Below are positions 43,601 through 51,443 of a stretch of 64,000 nt of DNA, in pieces (positions within the stretch are counted from its first letter, which is position 1; the number at the start of each line of letters is the position of its first letter). The notes beneath the pieces are model-generated. The model saw nothing but the letters and a program-made list of their open reading frames with translations. It was not told the origin of the DNA and made no database searches. Source of the stretch: Sulfurimonas sp. HSL3-7 (GTDB taxonomy: Bacteria > Campylobacterota > Campylobacteria > Campylobacterales > Sulfurimonadaceae). Where the stretch lies: NCBI RefSeq assembly GCF_039645985.1, contig NZ_CP147919.1:1240001-1304000 (forward strand). The letters are read 5' to 3'. A program made the position numbers and the translations under genes.

Positions 43601-46600
43601 CAAGCCGGGTATCGGGCTCGCTGTCGAAGGTCCCTTTGATGATGATCGTCTTGTCGCTGGTCGTGACACTGCCTCCGCTGAAGTTGACCGGCCCGCTGTT
43701 GTCCTCGATGGCGTCTATGGTGACAAGGTTGCCGCCGTTGTCGTTGTCGCCGCCATCGGCAATGATGTCGGTCAGCGTCGTATCCAACAGTACCGTCTGC
43801 GAATCGCTTACCAGGTTTCCTGCGGCATCGGCAGCGACCTCTGCCGTAACGGTGTAGGTGCCGTCAGGGTAGGCTGTAAAGGTGTTTTTCGGTATATCAA
43901 AACCGAAGGTACCGCCATTGGCCTGGACGACGGCAAACTCTGTGCCGTCAACACGGATCGTGATATCCGAACCGTCGAGAGCCGTTGTCGTACCGGTGAT
44001 GGCGACAAGGGTATCGCTTGTCGTCTCGGCCAGGTTGATGTAGTTGTTGCTGATCTCATGCAGCGTGATCGTCGCATCGGCTCCGCCGAGGGTGTTGCCG
44101 TTGCCGTTGTTGTCAGAGTTGCTGGTGTCGACCGTGACATCTTCCGTGTCGCTTGCCGTGTTGCCCGCCTCGTCTGCGACGACGGTCGCGGTGACGATGT
44201 AGGTGCCGTCGTTCAACACCGTCAGCTCTTCGGTCGGTATCGCAACGGAGAAGGTGTTCGGCGTACCGGCGATATTACCGCCTGTCGCCGTGGCCGTGTA
44301 GCTCTTGCCGTTCAACTCGACGGTCACCTCATTGCCTGCGATCAGGGTAGTGGTGCCGGTTACCGTGATTCCGGACTGGGTCTCATCGAGGTTGATGTAA
44401 TTGTCGCTGATCTCATCCAGCATTACGGTGGCGTCGGCACCGCCGATACCGGTCCCGCTGCCGTTGTTATTTGAGGCAGTGGTGTCGACGATCACATCTT
44501 CGGTGTCGCTGACCGTGTTGCCCGCCTTGTCGGCTACGACCGTCGCCGTTACATCATAGGTGCCGTCTGTCAGGAGTGCCAGGTCTGCGGCCGGTATCGT
44601 CACCGAGAAGGTGTTTTCAAGAGTGTCGAGGTTCCCGCCGACGGCTGTTGCCGAGTAGGTTTTCCCGCCGAGTTCGACAAGGACTTCATTGCCGGAGACC
44701 AGGGTCGTCGTCCCGGTGACCGTGATACCCTGCTGGGACTCTTCGAGGTTGATATAGTTGTCGCTGATCTCGTCAAGTGTTACGGTCGCATCGGCCCCGC
44801 CGATACCCGTACCGCTGCCATTGTCATCCGTGCTGCTTGTATCGATGACAATATCTTTAGCGATCGTGACGACATTGCCGGCAGCGTCGGTGACCGTAGC
44901 TTCAACGGAATGGGTCCCGTCTGTCAACGGGGTGCCTTCGAGGTTGGCTTCCCACAGCTTGTCCGTGATGACAACAGGGACAACAATGCCGTTCAGCGTG
45001 ACTTCCAGAGCGTTACCGGTCTCATTGTCATAGGTACCGCGAATGATCAAGGTAGTGTCGTTCGTGATAAAGTCGTTATTGAATTCACCGTTGTCCTCGG
45101 TAATGCTGTCGATGCTGACGACCTTGCCGCCGTTGTCGTTGTCAGCGTCGTTCAAAACAGTATCGACAACGATTTCACCTGTTACGACACTCTCGTTGCC
45201 GGCCGGATCGGTCGCGGTAACGGTTACTGAAGTCGGACCTTCAGGTAGTGCAGCGATTGTGTCGTCGTCCAATGTCCATGTCCCGTTACCGTTGTTGTTC
45301 GCGGTGTAGTCGTTGCCGCCGACAGAAACGATGATATCCGCGTCACCGTCGTCGGTCGTTCCGCTGATGGCCGGTGTCGTGTCGTTGGTCACGAGAGGGT
45401 TGATCGTAACAGAAGGGGGTGTCGTATCGACAGCGATCGAGCCGGTTGTTGTCGTTGCGGCCGTCGATTCATTACCGGCGGGATCAGTAGCGACGACGGT
45501 GATCATCGTATCACCGGGCGTCAGAGCATCTTCATCCGGAACAGTCACACTCCAGGTACCGTCACCATTATTGGTTGCATCATAATCGGAACCGGCGACG
45601 GTAACAACAATTGAAGCCGTTGTGTCATCTACGGTACCGCTGATCGTCGGTGTGGTGTCATTGGTAAGCAGGTCATCGACTGTGACAGAAGGGGGCGTCG
45701 CATCGACCGTGATGACCGCTGTATCGGTTGCGGTGTTGCCGGCAGGGTCGGTCGCGGTGACGGTAACAGTGGTGTTACCCTCAGGCAGTGCACCGGTGAC
45801 CGGTACACTCCAGGTGCCGTCGCCGTTGTTGGTGGCTGCATAGTCGTTGGCGCCGATGGTGACAACAATTGAAGCCGTTGTGTCATCAACGGTACCGCTG
45901 ATCGTCGGTGTGGTGTCATTGGTAAGCAGGTCATCGACTGTGACAGAAGGGGGCGTCGCATCGACCGTGATGACCGCTGTATCGGTTGCGGTGTTGCCGG
46001 CAGGGTCGGTCGCAATAACCGTAACAGCGGTGTTCCCTTCAGGCAGTGCACCGGTGATCGGCACCGTCCAGGTGCCGTCGCCGTTGTTGGTGGCTGCATA
46101 GTCGTTGCTGCCGACAGAGACAATGATCTCTGCATCCGGGTCGTTGGTGGTCCCGCTGATCGTCGGCGTCGTGTCGTTGGTCAATATGTCATTGAGGGTG
46201 ATTACGGCAGAAGTGTCATCGACGACGAGACCGAATTTATCGTCTTCCTCGTCCATAAAACCCTGTTTGGCGGAATCGGATTGCGCAAGCATGCTTGAAC
46301 CTGCATCGCCGAGGTTGTCGATATGGTGAACGAAACCATCGACGATCAAGGAAGAGCCGCCGACGGCCAGAGGCTCGCCTGAAGCGGTCTCTTCAAATAC
46401 AGAGAGGTTGGGGTCTTCTGTGAGTATTGTCTTGAGCGAATCGACTTCGGCCTGTGTCAAGTCACTATCGAGCGCCAGAGCATCATGAACACTTTTGTCA
46501 AGGGCGACGCTTTGATTCGGTCCCACGGTAATGGAAGAGCCGTCTGCAAAGCGGATAACGACCTGAGCGTTTGCACCCGTACTGATGATATCACTCTCGG

Positions 46601-46700
46601 AGAGCTGCATATTTTTTGTCAGCTGTGCTGTTGTTCCGTTGCCCAATGTCAACGTCGCGTCACCGGAGATATTTTCGATATAACCAATTTGTATAGACAT
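40620..46700 (-). CDS. Giant LapA/Bap-like type I secreted adhesin with retention module
   Basis: 2026 residues, no classical signal peptide. Residues 1-125 are a LapA-type retention module (MSIQIGYIENISGDATL, ANAQVVIRFADGSSITVGP) with a candidate LapG cleavage site at ETASGE (104-109). Then come about 14 Ig-like modules of three classes: five of about 86 residues (TNDTTPTISGT), four of about 100 (ITEDTGIAGDFITNDTSL type) and five of about 110 (GGADATVTLDEISDNYINL type). A beta-rich C-terminal region (about 1640-2026) contains VCBS-like TFTYTLTDSDGDTSSADL and ends in the secretion signal region; a classical run of RTX nonapeptides is absent. AAAAAGG precedes the start. Expected role: c-di-GMP-controlled surface attachment and biofilm. 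Confidence 0.88.
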   Translation of the reverse strand: MSIQIGYIENISGDATLTLGNGTTAQLTKNMQLSESDIISTGANAQVVIRFADGSSITVGPNQSVALDKSVHDALALDSDLTQAEVDSLKTILTEDPNLSVFEETASGEPLAVGGSSLIVDGFVHHIDNLGDAGSSMLAQSDSAKQGFMDEEDDKFGLVVDDTSAVITLNDILTNDTTPTISGTTNDPDAEIIVSVGSNDYAATNNGDGTWTVPITGALPEGNTAVTVIATDPAGNTATDTAVITVDATPPSVTVDDLLTNDTTPTISGTVDDTTASIVVTIGANDYAATNNGDGTWSVPVTGALPEGNTTVTVTATDPAGNTATDTAVITVDATPPSVTVDDLLTNDTTPTISGTVDDTTASIVVTVAGSDYDATNNGDGTWSVTVPDEDALTPGDTMITVVATDPAGNESTAATTTTGSIAVDTTPPSVTINPLVTNDTTPAISGTTDDGDADIIVSVGGNDYTANNNGNGTWTLDDDTIAALPEGPTSVTVTATDPAGNESVVTGEIVVDTVLNDADNDNGGKVVSIDSITEDNGEFNNDFITNDTTLIIRGTYDNETGNALEVTLNGIVVPVVITDKLWEANLEGTPLTDGTHSVEATVTDAAGNVVTIAKDIVIDTSSTDDNGSGTGIGGADATVTLDEISDNYINLEESQQGITVTGTTTLVSGNEVLVELGGKTYSATAVGGNLDTLENTFSVTIPAADLALLTDGTYDVTATVVADKAGNTVSDTEDVIVDTTASNNNGSGTGIGGADATVMLDEISDNYINLDETQSGITVTGTTTLIAGNEVTVELNGKSYTATATGGNIAGTPNTFSVAIPTEELTVLNDGTYIVTATVVADEAGNTASDTEDVTVDTSNSDNNGNGNTLGGADATITLHEISNNYINLAETTSDTLVAITGTTTALDGSDITIRVDGTEFAVVQANGGTFGFDIPKNTFTAYPDGTYTVTAEVAADAAGNLVSDSQTVLLDTTLTDIIADGGDNDNGGNLVTIDAIEDNSGPVNFSGGSVTTSDKTIIIKGTFDSEPDTRLVLTIDGVVYTPVILGKEWTLDLTSLPMSAETHTVTATIVDVAGNSADVSKDIIITPVTGVLNVESITTDTGLSSADFITQDTTLVISGSMVDAQNNTLEVTMDGVVYTAADSELTVNSDGSWSLDLTANPLAADATYTLSVTETEAGTGTITTITQAITTDNSAPDDTNNSNGGNVVTIDSITEDTGIAGDFITNDTSLLIQGTFDNESGNRLSLTVNGNPYDATVVGNSWSLDLQSTPLADGNYTVVATVTDTAGNQVSQTQIIDVDTRSDDAGDATILLDPISDNYINLDETTSSNLIVISGSTTAANGAVISIYVDGTLFSTTLAQDGLFSMDIPKDTFSAYPDGTYIVTAEVTADSAGNIASDQQTVILDTSVTDTTGGNGINGADATVTLDAISEYINYADTQQGITVTGTTTLVAGNEVVVEINGKSYQATATGSNSATTPNIFSVTVPAADIAALSDGSTYIVSATIVADKAGNTVTDQKSVLTDFTAPDVTVNDVITTDTTPTITGATDDPTATIVVTIGSTDYTATNNGNGTWSMTVPDADALTDYTYDISVSATDAAGNESTATTTSGTITIDHLPEAFDNKADTQTDNGSTTSGNVITDNYNGLTDILGDGSTALTSITFNGTVYSFDVNGELTIAADYGNIVFYQNGDYTYTYNGPSSVLTGGSTIAEWDNVSFYAFQNNDYLLSGGILDLDNLSSFTDNVTENAKGIGVGDGGFFSSDAIDGTEALVMEFDQNVSDVQLHLNDDSFFSFFDSVTVTAFNEAGDLVYKESTFDVVSFLGSADQAIQVDPVGNVDFKYIVIETSGFGDKIYLDEVTYTLSDNPTTNLDVTETFTYTLTDSDGDTSSADLVVNGNDIMLYDAAALSNDGGLGTDTLILSSGDDLDFSTIANIQNMEILDLAGADHAVSNLTVEDIINMTDIDNVLSIYGDSGDNVSKPVGSTETWMQTATGVDDGNGHTVDVYIVSDGINAVTVNIEQDIVVS
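45604..46013 (-). repeat. Near-identical 258-bp coding repeat in the adhesin
   Basis: The 152-base block at 45604-45755 recurs at 45862-46013 with a single difference, offset by 258 bases (86 codons). It encodes consecutive VDDLLTNDTTPTISGT-type Ig modules. Near identity at DNA level means recent duplication or ongoing gene conversion. Confidence 0.85.
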
Positions 46701-46840
46701 GATAAGCCTTTTTAATATTAATAAAAGTTATAGATTCTATCTCACTTTTGTCAGGCAAGTCTATTGTACAAAGGTACTAGTAATATAAAAAATATTTATC
46801 TGACTTCTTTTGCGGCGATGCACATGAGCGTGTGACATGG

Positions 46841-46846
46841 TATAAT
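46841..46846 (+). promoter_or_regulatory. Putative -10 box of the lapG-lapD operon
   Basis: TATAAT in the context acatggtataatcc, giving an extended TGn-type -10, 33 bases upstream of the LapG GTG start. The adhesin promoter must lie in the same 178-base divergent region, on the other strand. Confidence 0.5.
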
Positions 46847-46878
46847 CCAGCAAAATAAAAGTCGGGAAGGATACCGGG

Positions 46879-47511
46879 GTGATCAGTAGAGTCGTTTTTG
46901 TACCGCTTTGTGTCACCCTTCTTTTGGCTGAACCTTATGTCAGTGAACTTTTGACCGACAGAATCGAAGCAAAATACGGCTCTTTTGCCAAAAACAGGTT
47001 TGCACTGCTAAACAAGATCATGGACGATGCCAGAGGCCAGGACGAACTCCGGCAGCTGGAGATCATCAACGACTTCTACAACGGTGTCCCCTATCTTTCC
47101 GATGAAAAAAACTACAAGAGCAAGGATTACTGGGCGACACCGCTGGAGTTTCTCGGACGCGACCGCGGCGATTGCGAAGACTATGTGATCGCCAAGTATT
47201 TTGCACTGAAGTTTCTGGGCATCGATACCAACAAGCTCTACTTCACCTATGTCCGATCGCGAAAGTTCAACGCGCCGCATATGGTCTTGACCTATTTCGC
47301 CACGCCGGATTCTATCCCTTTGGTCCTTGACAACTTCAACTACCGGATCTTCCCGGCAAACGAGCGTAAGGATCTTCTCCCTGTCTACAATTTTAACGGC
47401 GATAACCTCTACATCGCGCAACAGGCCGGTTACGGCGAAAAGGTCGACCGGAAACAAAGTTTCAAGCAGTGGGACGTGCTGCTGCATAATATTCAAAGGC
47501 AAAAACTATGA
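46879..47511 (+). CDS. lapG: LapG-type periplasmic cysteine protease (BTLCP)
   Basis: 210 residues starting at GTG (GGAAGG upstream). A signal peptide (ISRVVFVPLCVTLLLAEP) is followed by the bacterial transglutaminase-like cysteine protease domain: Cys99 in RDRGDCEDYVIAKY, His134 in NAPHMVLTYF and Asp151 in VLDNFNYRI form the catalytic triad; acidic residues around Cys99 fit the calcium site of LapG. In Pseudomonas LapG cuts the N-terminal retention module of LapA and frees the adhesin. It is divergent from the adhesin gene and overlaps lapD by 4 bases. Confidence 0.92.
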   Translation: MISRVVFVPLCVTLLLAEPYVSELLTDRIEAKYGSFAKNRFALLNKIMDDARGQDELRQLEIINDFYNGVPYLSDEKNYKSKDYWATPLEFLGRDRGDCEDYVIAKYFALKFLGIDTNKLYFTYVRSRKFNAPHMVLTYFATPDSIPLVLDNFNYRIFPANERKDLLPVYNFNGDNLYIAQQAGYGEKVDRKQSFKQWDVLLHNIQRQKL

Positions 47512-49418
47512 CACTCTTTAAACAATTGGCACTTCTGTTATCACTTTTTTTACTGATCATCCTCACCACGGTGACGGTCCAGAACTTTACGTCGACGATC
47601 GAGAACGCCGAGCAGCAGCTCTACAGTGATGCGCAGAACACGGCCGCCTCGCTGAGTCTTTCGCTGGCTGCGGCCAACGGTGATGAGAGCACCATGGCCA
47701 CGATGATCAATGCCAATTTCGACAGCGGCCACTACCGCTGGATCGTTTTGAAGAATAGGAATGAAGAGGTGATCCATGAGCGTGTAAGAGATGACTGTTC
47801 GCCCGATGTTCCGGAGTGGTTCGTCGATCTGGTCGGTATTGATGTCCCTGTGGCCGCGGCGCCGGTCTCTTCGGGCTGGATGGTCATCGGCACGCTGAGC
47901 GTGGAGGGTGATGACTCGCATACCTATTTGATGCTTTACAACTCGTTCAAACAGCTGCTCGGAAGTTTTGCATTTTTTACGCTTGCGAGCCTGACGGCAC
48001 TCCATCTGCTGCTCTACACCATACTGGCACCGCTGCGACTGCTTCAGAAGCAGGCGGAGGCGATAGGCAGGAACGAATTCCGCTACCAGGAGCGGCTGCC
48101 GTTCACCAAAGAGTTTCGCGAGATCGTTGTCACGATGAACGCGATGGTCAAAAAAGCAGAGAACAGTTTCAAGACGGGAAGCCGCGCAGTTGAGCAGAAC
48201 CGCAGGCTGCTCTACACCGAAAAACTGCCCCGACTTTATAACGAGCACTACCTGATGCTGACCTGCCAGGAGGAGCTGATGGGCAGCGGTGAGTACGACG
48301 GGGGTGTGGTCGTGATCGCAGAGTTCAGCGGTCTTGAGATCGCCGAGTCGCAGCTGGGCAGGGAGGGGGCTGAAGAGCTGCTGATCGAACTGGCGACCTT
48401 TTTGATAGAGAAGGCTTCGCTTGCGACGAAGGGGTTGGTGGCCCGTCTTTCCAAAACACGTTTTGCGCTTCTGTTGCCGGGCTCGAAAGAGGCCGACGCG
48501 GCCATTATCGTCCGCGCCGTTTATGAAGGCTTCCAGAAACAGCTCGAGGCGTGCAGGCTTGACGACTGCGATCTTCTGATAGGCTCCTATGCCTTCAATG
48601 CGGAAGAGAGCTATCAGACCTTTATGCGCAGGGCGATAGAGAATATCGCTGACGTAAAAGAAGGGCTTCCTCCACAGGATCACCATCTCGAGCCGGTGCA
48701 GTTTATGCAGTCACAGTGGGAAGCGCTCATCAATGCGGCACTGGAAAAAGAGCGTTTCAGCTATCATGTCCGTAATGTCCTCGACGCATCGACCGACACC
48801 ATCTATGACAGGGCCATTACGATCGTTATGCATGACGAGGGCGGCAAAGAGTACCCCTACGGGCGGTTTATCGCGCCGGCCGTCAAGGCGCACAAAGTCC
48901 TGGAGATCTATCTGCAGGTGATCAAGCTGATGGTGCAGAACTTTACGGAGAGCGACAAGCAGGGGCGCTACACCTTTTCGCTGGCGAAGAGCCTGTTGCT
49001 CGAAGAACGCACCTTCGCCGCGCTTCAGGAGGAGTTTGAGAAGTTTGAAAACACCCACCAGCTTGACTTCTGTATCGAGCTGCCTGAGAGTTTCATCGCC
49101 GATGAACAGGCAATGGCCAAGCGGTACGTTGATCTTATCAAGGCGCACGGCTACCGCTTCGGCATCGGCGAGTTCAGTGCCGAATCCGAGAACCTTGCCT
49201 ACCTTGAACAGTTCAGACCGGAGTTCATCAAGATCAGCAAACTCTATCTGCTTGATATGATCGCAAAAGAGTCGCCGCTTCTGGCCAGTCTGCAGACGGC
49301 GGCCGACTCCCTGGGGATCAGGATCATCGCGACCGGTGTCAGCGGTGAAGATGAACTTGCAATGATTAAAGCAGCAGGAATCACGATTGTTCAGGGATAT
49401 ATCACCGAAGTTATATAA
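47508..49418 (+). CDS. lapD: LapD-type c-di-GMP receptor with degenerate GGDEF and EAL domains
   Basis: 636 residues: membrane segment 5-25, periplasmic LapD domain about 26-150 with Trp124 in VSSGWMVIG (the position equivalent to the LapG-binding Trp of Pseudomonas LapD), second membrane segment about 152-175, HAMP about 176-228, degenerate GGDEF about 235-390 (LSKTRFALLLPG replaces GGDEF) and an EAL-like domain about 395-636 lacking the EAL signature and the DDFG motif (GIGEFSAESENL). It therefore cannot make or cleave c-di-GMP but may bind it and sequester LapG. It overlaps lapG by 4 bases. Confidence 0.9.
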   Translation: MTLFKQLALLLSLFLLIILTTVTVQNFTSTIENAEQQLYSDAQNTAASLSLSLAAANGDESTMATMINANFDSGHYRWIVLKNRNEEVIHERVRDDCSPDVPEWFVDLVGIDVPVAAAPVSSGWMVIGTLSVEGDDSHTYLMLYNSFKQLLGSFAFFTLASLTALHLLLYTILAPLRLLQKQAEAIGRNEFRYQERLPFTKEFREIVVTMNAMVKKAENSFKTGSRAVEQNRRLLYTEKLPRLYNEHYLMLTCQEELMGSGEYDGGVVVIAEFSGLEIAESQLGREGAEELLIELATFLIEKASLATKGLVARLSKTRFALLLPGSKEADAAIIVRAVYEGFQKQLEACRLDDCDLLIGSYAFNAEESYQTFMRRAIENIADVKEGLPPQDHHLEPVQFMQSQWEALINAALEKERFSYHVRNVLDASTDTIYDRAITIVMHDEGGKEYPYGRFIAPAVKAHKVLEIYLQVIKLMVQNFTESDKQGRYTFSLAKSLLLEERTFAALQEEFEKFENTHQLDFCIELPESFIADEQAMAKRYVDLIKAHGYRFGIGEFSAESENLAYLEQFRPEFIKISKLYLLDMIAKESPLLASLQTAADSLGIRIIATGVSGEDELAMIKAAGITIVQGYITEVI

Positions 49419-49497
49419 TAATTTAAGGGTATCTCTAAATACCCCGGCAATCTTCAGAGGGAAGAAAGAGAGATGCCCTTGATACAAAGGTGAAATC

Positions 49498-50226
49498 ATG
49501 AAAAAAGCTCTTTTCGTACTGCTGCTTTCTGCTGTCGCACTGATGGGCGACGAAGCCCATGATATTATGAAGAAGATCGACAACAATATCCGCGGTCAGA
49601 ACATCTATCTGCAGATGAAGATGACCATTACGTCGATGGGCCATACACGGACAATGAAGATCCAGACCTGGGCCAAAGGGACGAAGAAAAGTTTTGTCAA
49701 GACCATCTACCCGCCCAAAGACAAAGGCATTACCTTTTTAAGCCTGGACAACCAGATGTGGCAGTATGTGCCGAAGATCGAACGTATCATCAAGATACCG
49801 CCGTCGATGATGCTGCAAAACTGGATGGGATCGGACATCACCAATGACGACATGGTCAAGCAGAGCTCTATCGTCGACGATTACGATCCCAGGATCCTTG
49901 ACAAAGAGGGGACGGTCGTGACGATGGAACTAACGCCCAAAGAGGACGCTGCCGTCGTCTGGGGAAAGATCATCTCCTACATCGATACCACGACCTACAC
50001 CAGCCAAAAAGATATCTTTTATGACGAAGACGGTAAAGAGGTGCGCATCTTTTATTACGAAAACGTCAAGAAATACGGCCCCTACTATATGCCGACATAC
50101 TGGAAACTCCAGCCGGTCGACAAGCCGAACAACCGTACCGAGATCTTCCTGGAAGAGGTCAAATACGACAGTGATATCTCAGAGCAGTACTTTCAAAAAA
50201 GTGCGCTTAAAAGGTTCTCCCGCTGA
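49498..50226 (+). CDS. LolA-like outer membrane lipoprotein-sorting protein
   Basis: 242 residues with a signal peptide (MKKALFVLLLSAVALMGDEA). The body matches the LolA-like COG2834 family (PF17131 type): TIYPPKDKGITFL, MWQYVPKIERIIKIPPSMM, NWMGSDITNDDMV and the C-terminal KYDSDISEQYFQ. These periplasmic proteins have a hydrophobic beta-half-barrel that carries a lipid or lipoprotein. It is the first gene of a five-gene operon with two LolC/E-like permeases, a LolD-like ATPase and a beta-barrel protein; its stop overlaps the next start by one base. AAAGG precedes the start. It is not the housekeeping LolA. Confidence 0.83.
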   Translation: MKKALFVLLLSAVALMGDEAHDIMKKIDNNIRGQNIYLQMKMTITSMGHTRTMKIQTWAKGTKKSFVKTIYPPKDKGITFLSLDNQMWQYVPKIERIIKIPPSMMLQNWMGSDITNDDMVKQSSIVDDYDPRILDKEGTVVTMELTPKEDAAVVWGKIISYIDTTTYTSQKDIFYDEDGKEVRIFYYENVKKYGPYYMPTYWKLQPVDKPNNRTEIFLEEVKYDSDISEQYFQKSALKRFSR

Positions 50227-51443
50227 TGTTCAGGCTCGCACTTAAAAACATCCTCTTTTACAAAGGGCGCTCTATCACCACCTTTGTGCTGACCTTTGTC
50301 TCCGCGCTCTTCTTTATCGTCTATGTGGCGATGATGGACGGTTCGCACAACTCGATGCTGCAAAATGCGCTTAAAGTCTATACCGGTGCCATCGAGATCT
50401 ATAAAAAAGGGTACCGTGATATCGGCGGCAACGAGTATCTTATTACCGATGTCCGCTCGATCGAAAAGAAGCTGGAGAAAATAGCGGGGATCGCCGCGTA
50501 CACCTCACGCTACGAGACCTACGGGCTCTTGTCCTCCGCCGAGCACTCAGCGGCGGCGATGGTCGCGGGGGTCGATCCTGACAAAGAGAGGGGCATCAGT
50601 GAGCTTGAAGTGGCGCTCGTCGAAGGGGCGTACCTTGCACAAGACGGCGGCAACTGTCTCTACGCCGGTGCGGACCTTGTCAAAAAGCTGCAGGTCAGCG
50701 TGGGTGACGAGATCAGTTTTGTCGGCGGTGCCAGCGACAACTCGTTTGCGGCCGACATCTTCAGGCTCTGCGGTATCTTTAAGACAGGCTCTTTCGAGTT
50801 TGACGCTTCGTCGTCGTTTATTGCCCGGAACTATTTTGACACGCTGATGTATGCTCAAAACAAGGCATCCTATATCACGATCAAACTCGATGACATCAAC
50901 AGAGCCGATGCGGTCAATGCAGAGATCTCGAAAGCGTTGGACAGCGACTATGAGAGCGTGACGTGGAAGGTCCTGATGTCGTCGATGGTCGAGGCGATGG
51001 AGGTCGACAGCGTCTTCGGATATATCAGTATGTCGCTCTTTTTTGTGGTGATCTTCTTTGTGGTGATGATCTACAGTTTTATCAATGCCAGTGCACGGGT
51101 CAGAGAGTTCGGAACACTGCGCTGCATCGGTCTTTCAAGCGCCAACATGCAGGCGCTGCTGTTTTACGAGATCTTTATCCTCTCGACGGCGGCGATCCTG
51201 CTTGCCGGACCGATAGGCGGCTGCATCAACTACTACTTCAGTGTCAACCCCATCATCATCCCGGGGATCAGCGAGACCTATAAAGAGTACGGTATCGTTT
51301 CGGACGAGATCCCTTTCGATTTCAACCTCTTTACCATCAGCTGGAATATTGCGGTGATCTATGTGCTCAATTTCCTAAGCATTATCTACCCCGTCAGCTA
51401 TATCAATGCGTTCAAACCCATAGAGGCGACACATCATGTATAG
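50226..51443 (+). CDS. LolC/E (FtsX-type) ABC permease A
   Basis: 405 residues. N-terminal membrane segment at about 20-40, a large periplasmic domain, then three membrane segments in the last 150 residues. The FtsX-type core reads FINASARVREFGTLRCIGLS and the C-terminal end SYINAFKPIEATHHV. Periplasmic domain and topology match LolC/LolE/MacB. The next gene encodes a second, related permease with an 8-base overlap, so a heterodimer as in LolCDE is expected. Confidence 0.85.
   Translation: MFRLALKNILFYKGRSITTFVLTFVSALFFIVYVAMMDGSHNSMLQNALKVYTGAIEIYKKGYRDIGGNEYLITDVRSIEKKLEKIAGIAAYTSRYETYGLLSSAEHSAAAMVAGVDPDKERGISELEVALVEGAYLAQDGGNCLYAGADLVKKLQVSVGDEISFVGGASDNSFAADIFRLCGIFKTGSFEFDASSSFIARNYFDTLMYAQNKASYITIKLDDINRADAVNAEISKALDSDYESVTWKVLMSSMVEAMEVDSVFGYISMSLFFVVIFFVVMIYSFINASARVREFGTLRCIGLSSANMQALLFYEIFILSTAAILLAGPIGGCINYYFSVNPIIIPGISETYKEYGIVSDEIPFDFNLFTISWNIAVIYVLNFLSIIYPVSYINAFKPIEATHHV

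Noticed and set aside
40620-46700. Classical RTX toxin
   Set aside because: No run of calcium-binding GGxGxDxxx nonapeptides; the Ig-like repeats and retention module indicate an adhesin.
47550-48686. 378-codon frame on the minus strand
   Set aside because: Antisense of lapD; no family resemblance.
49428-49445. Short stem (gggtat/ataccc) after lapD as a terminator
   Set aside because: Only six pairs and no T-run after it.
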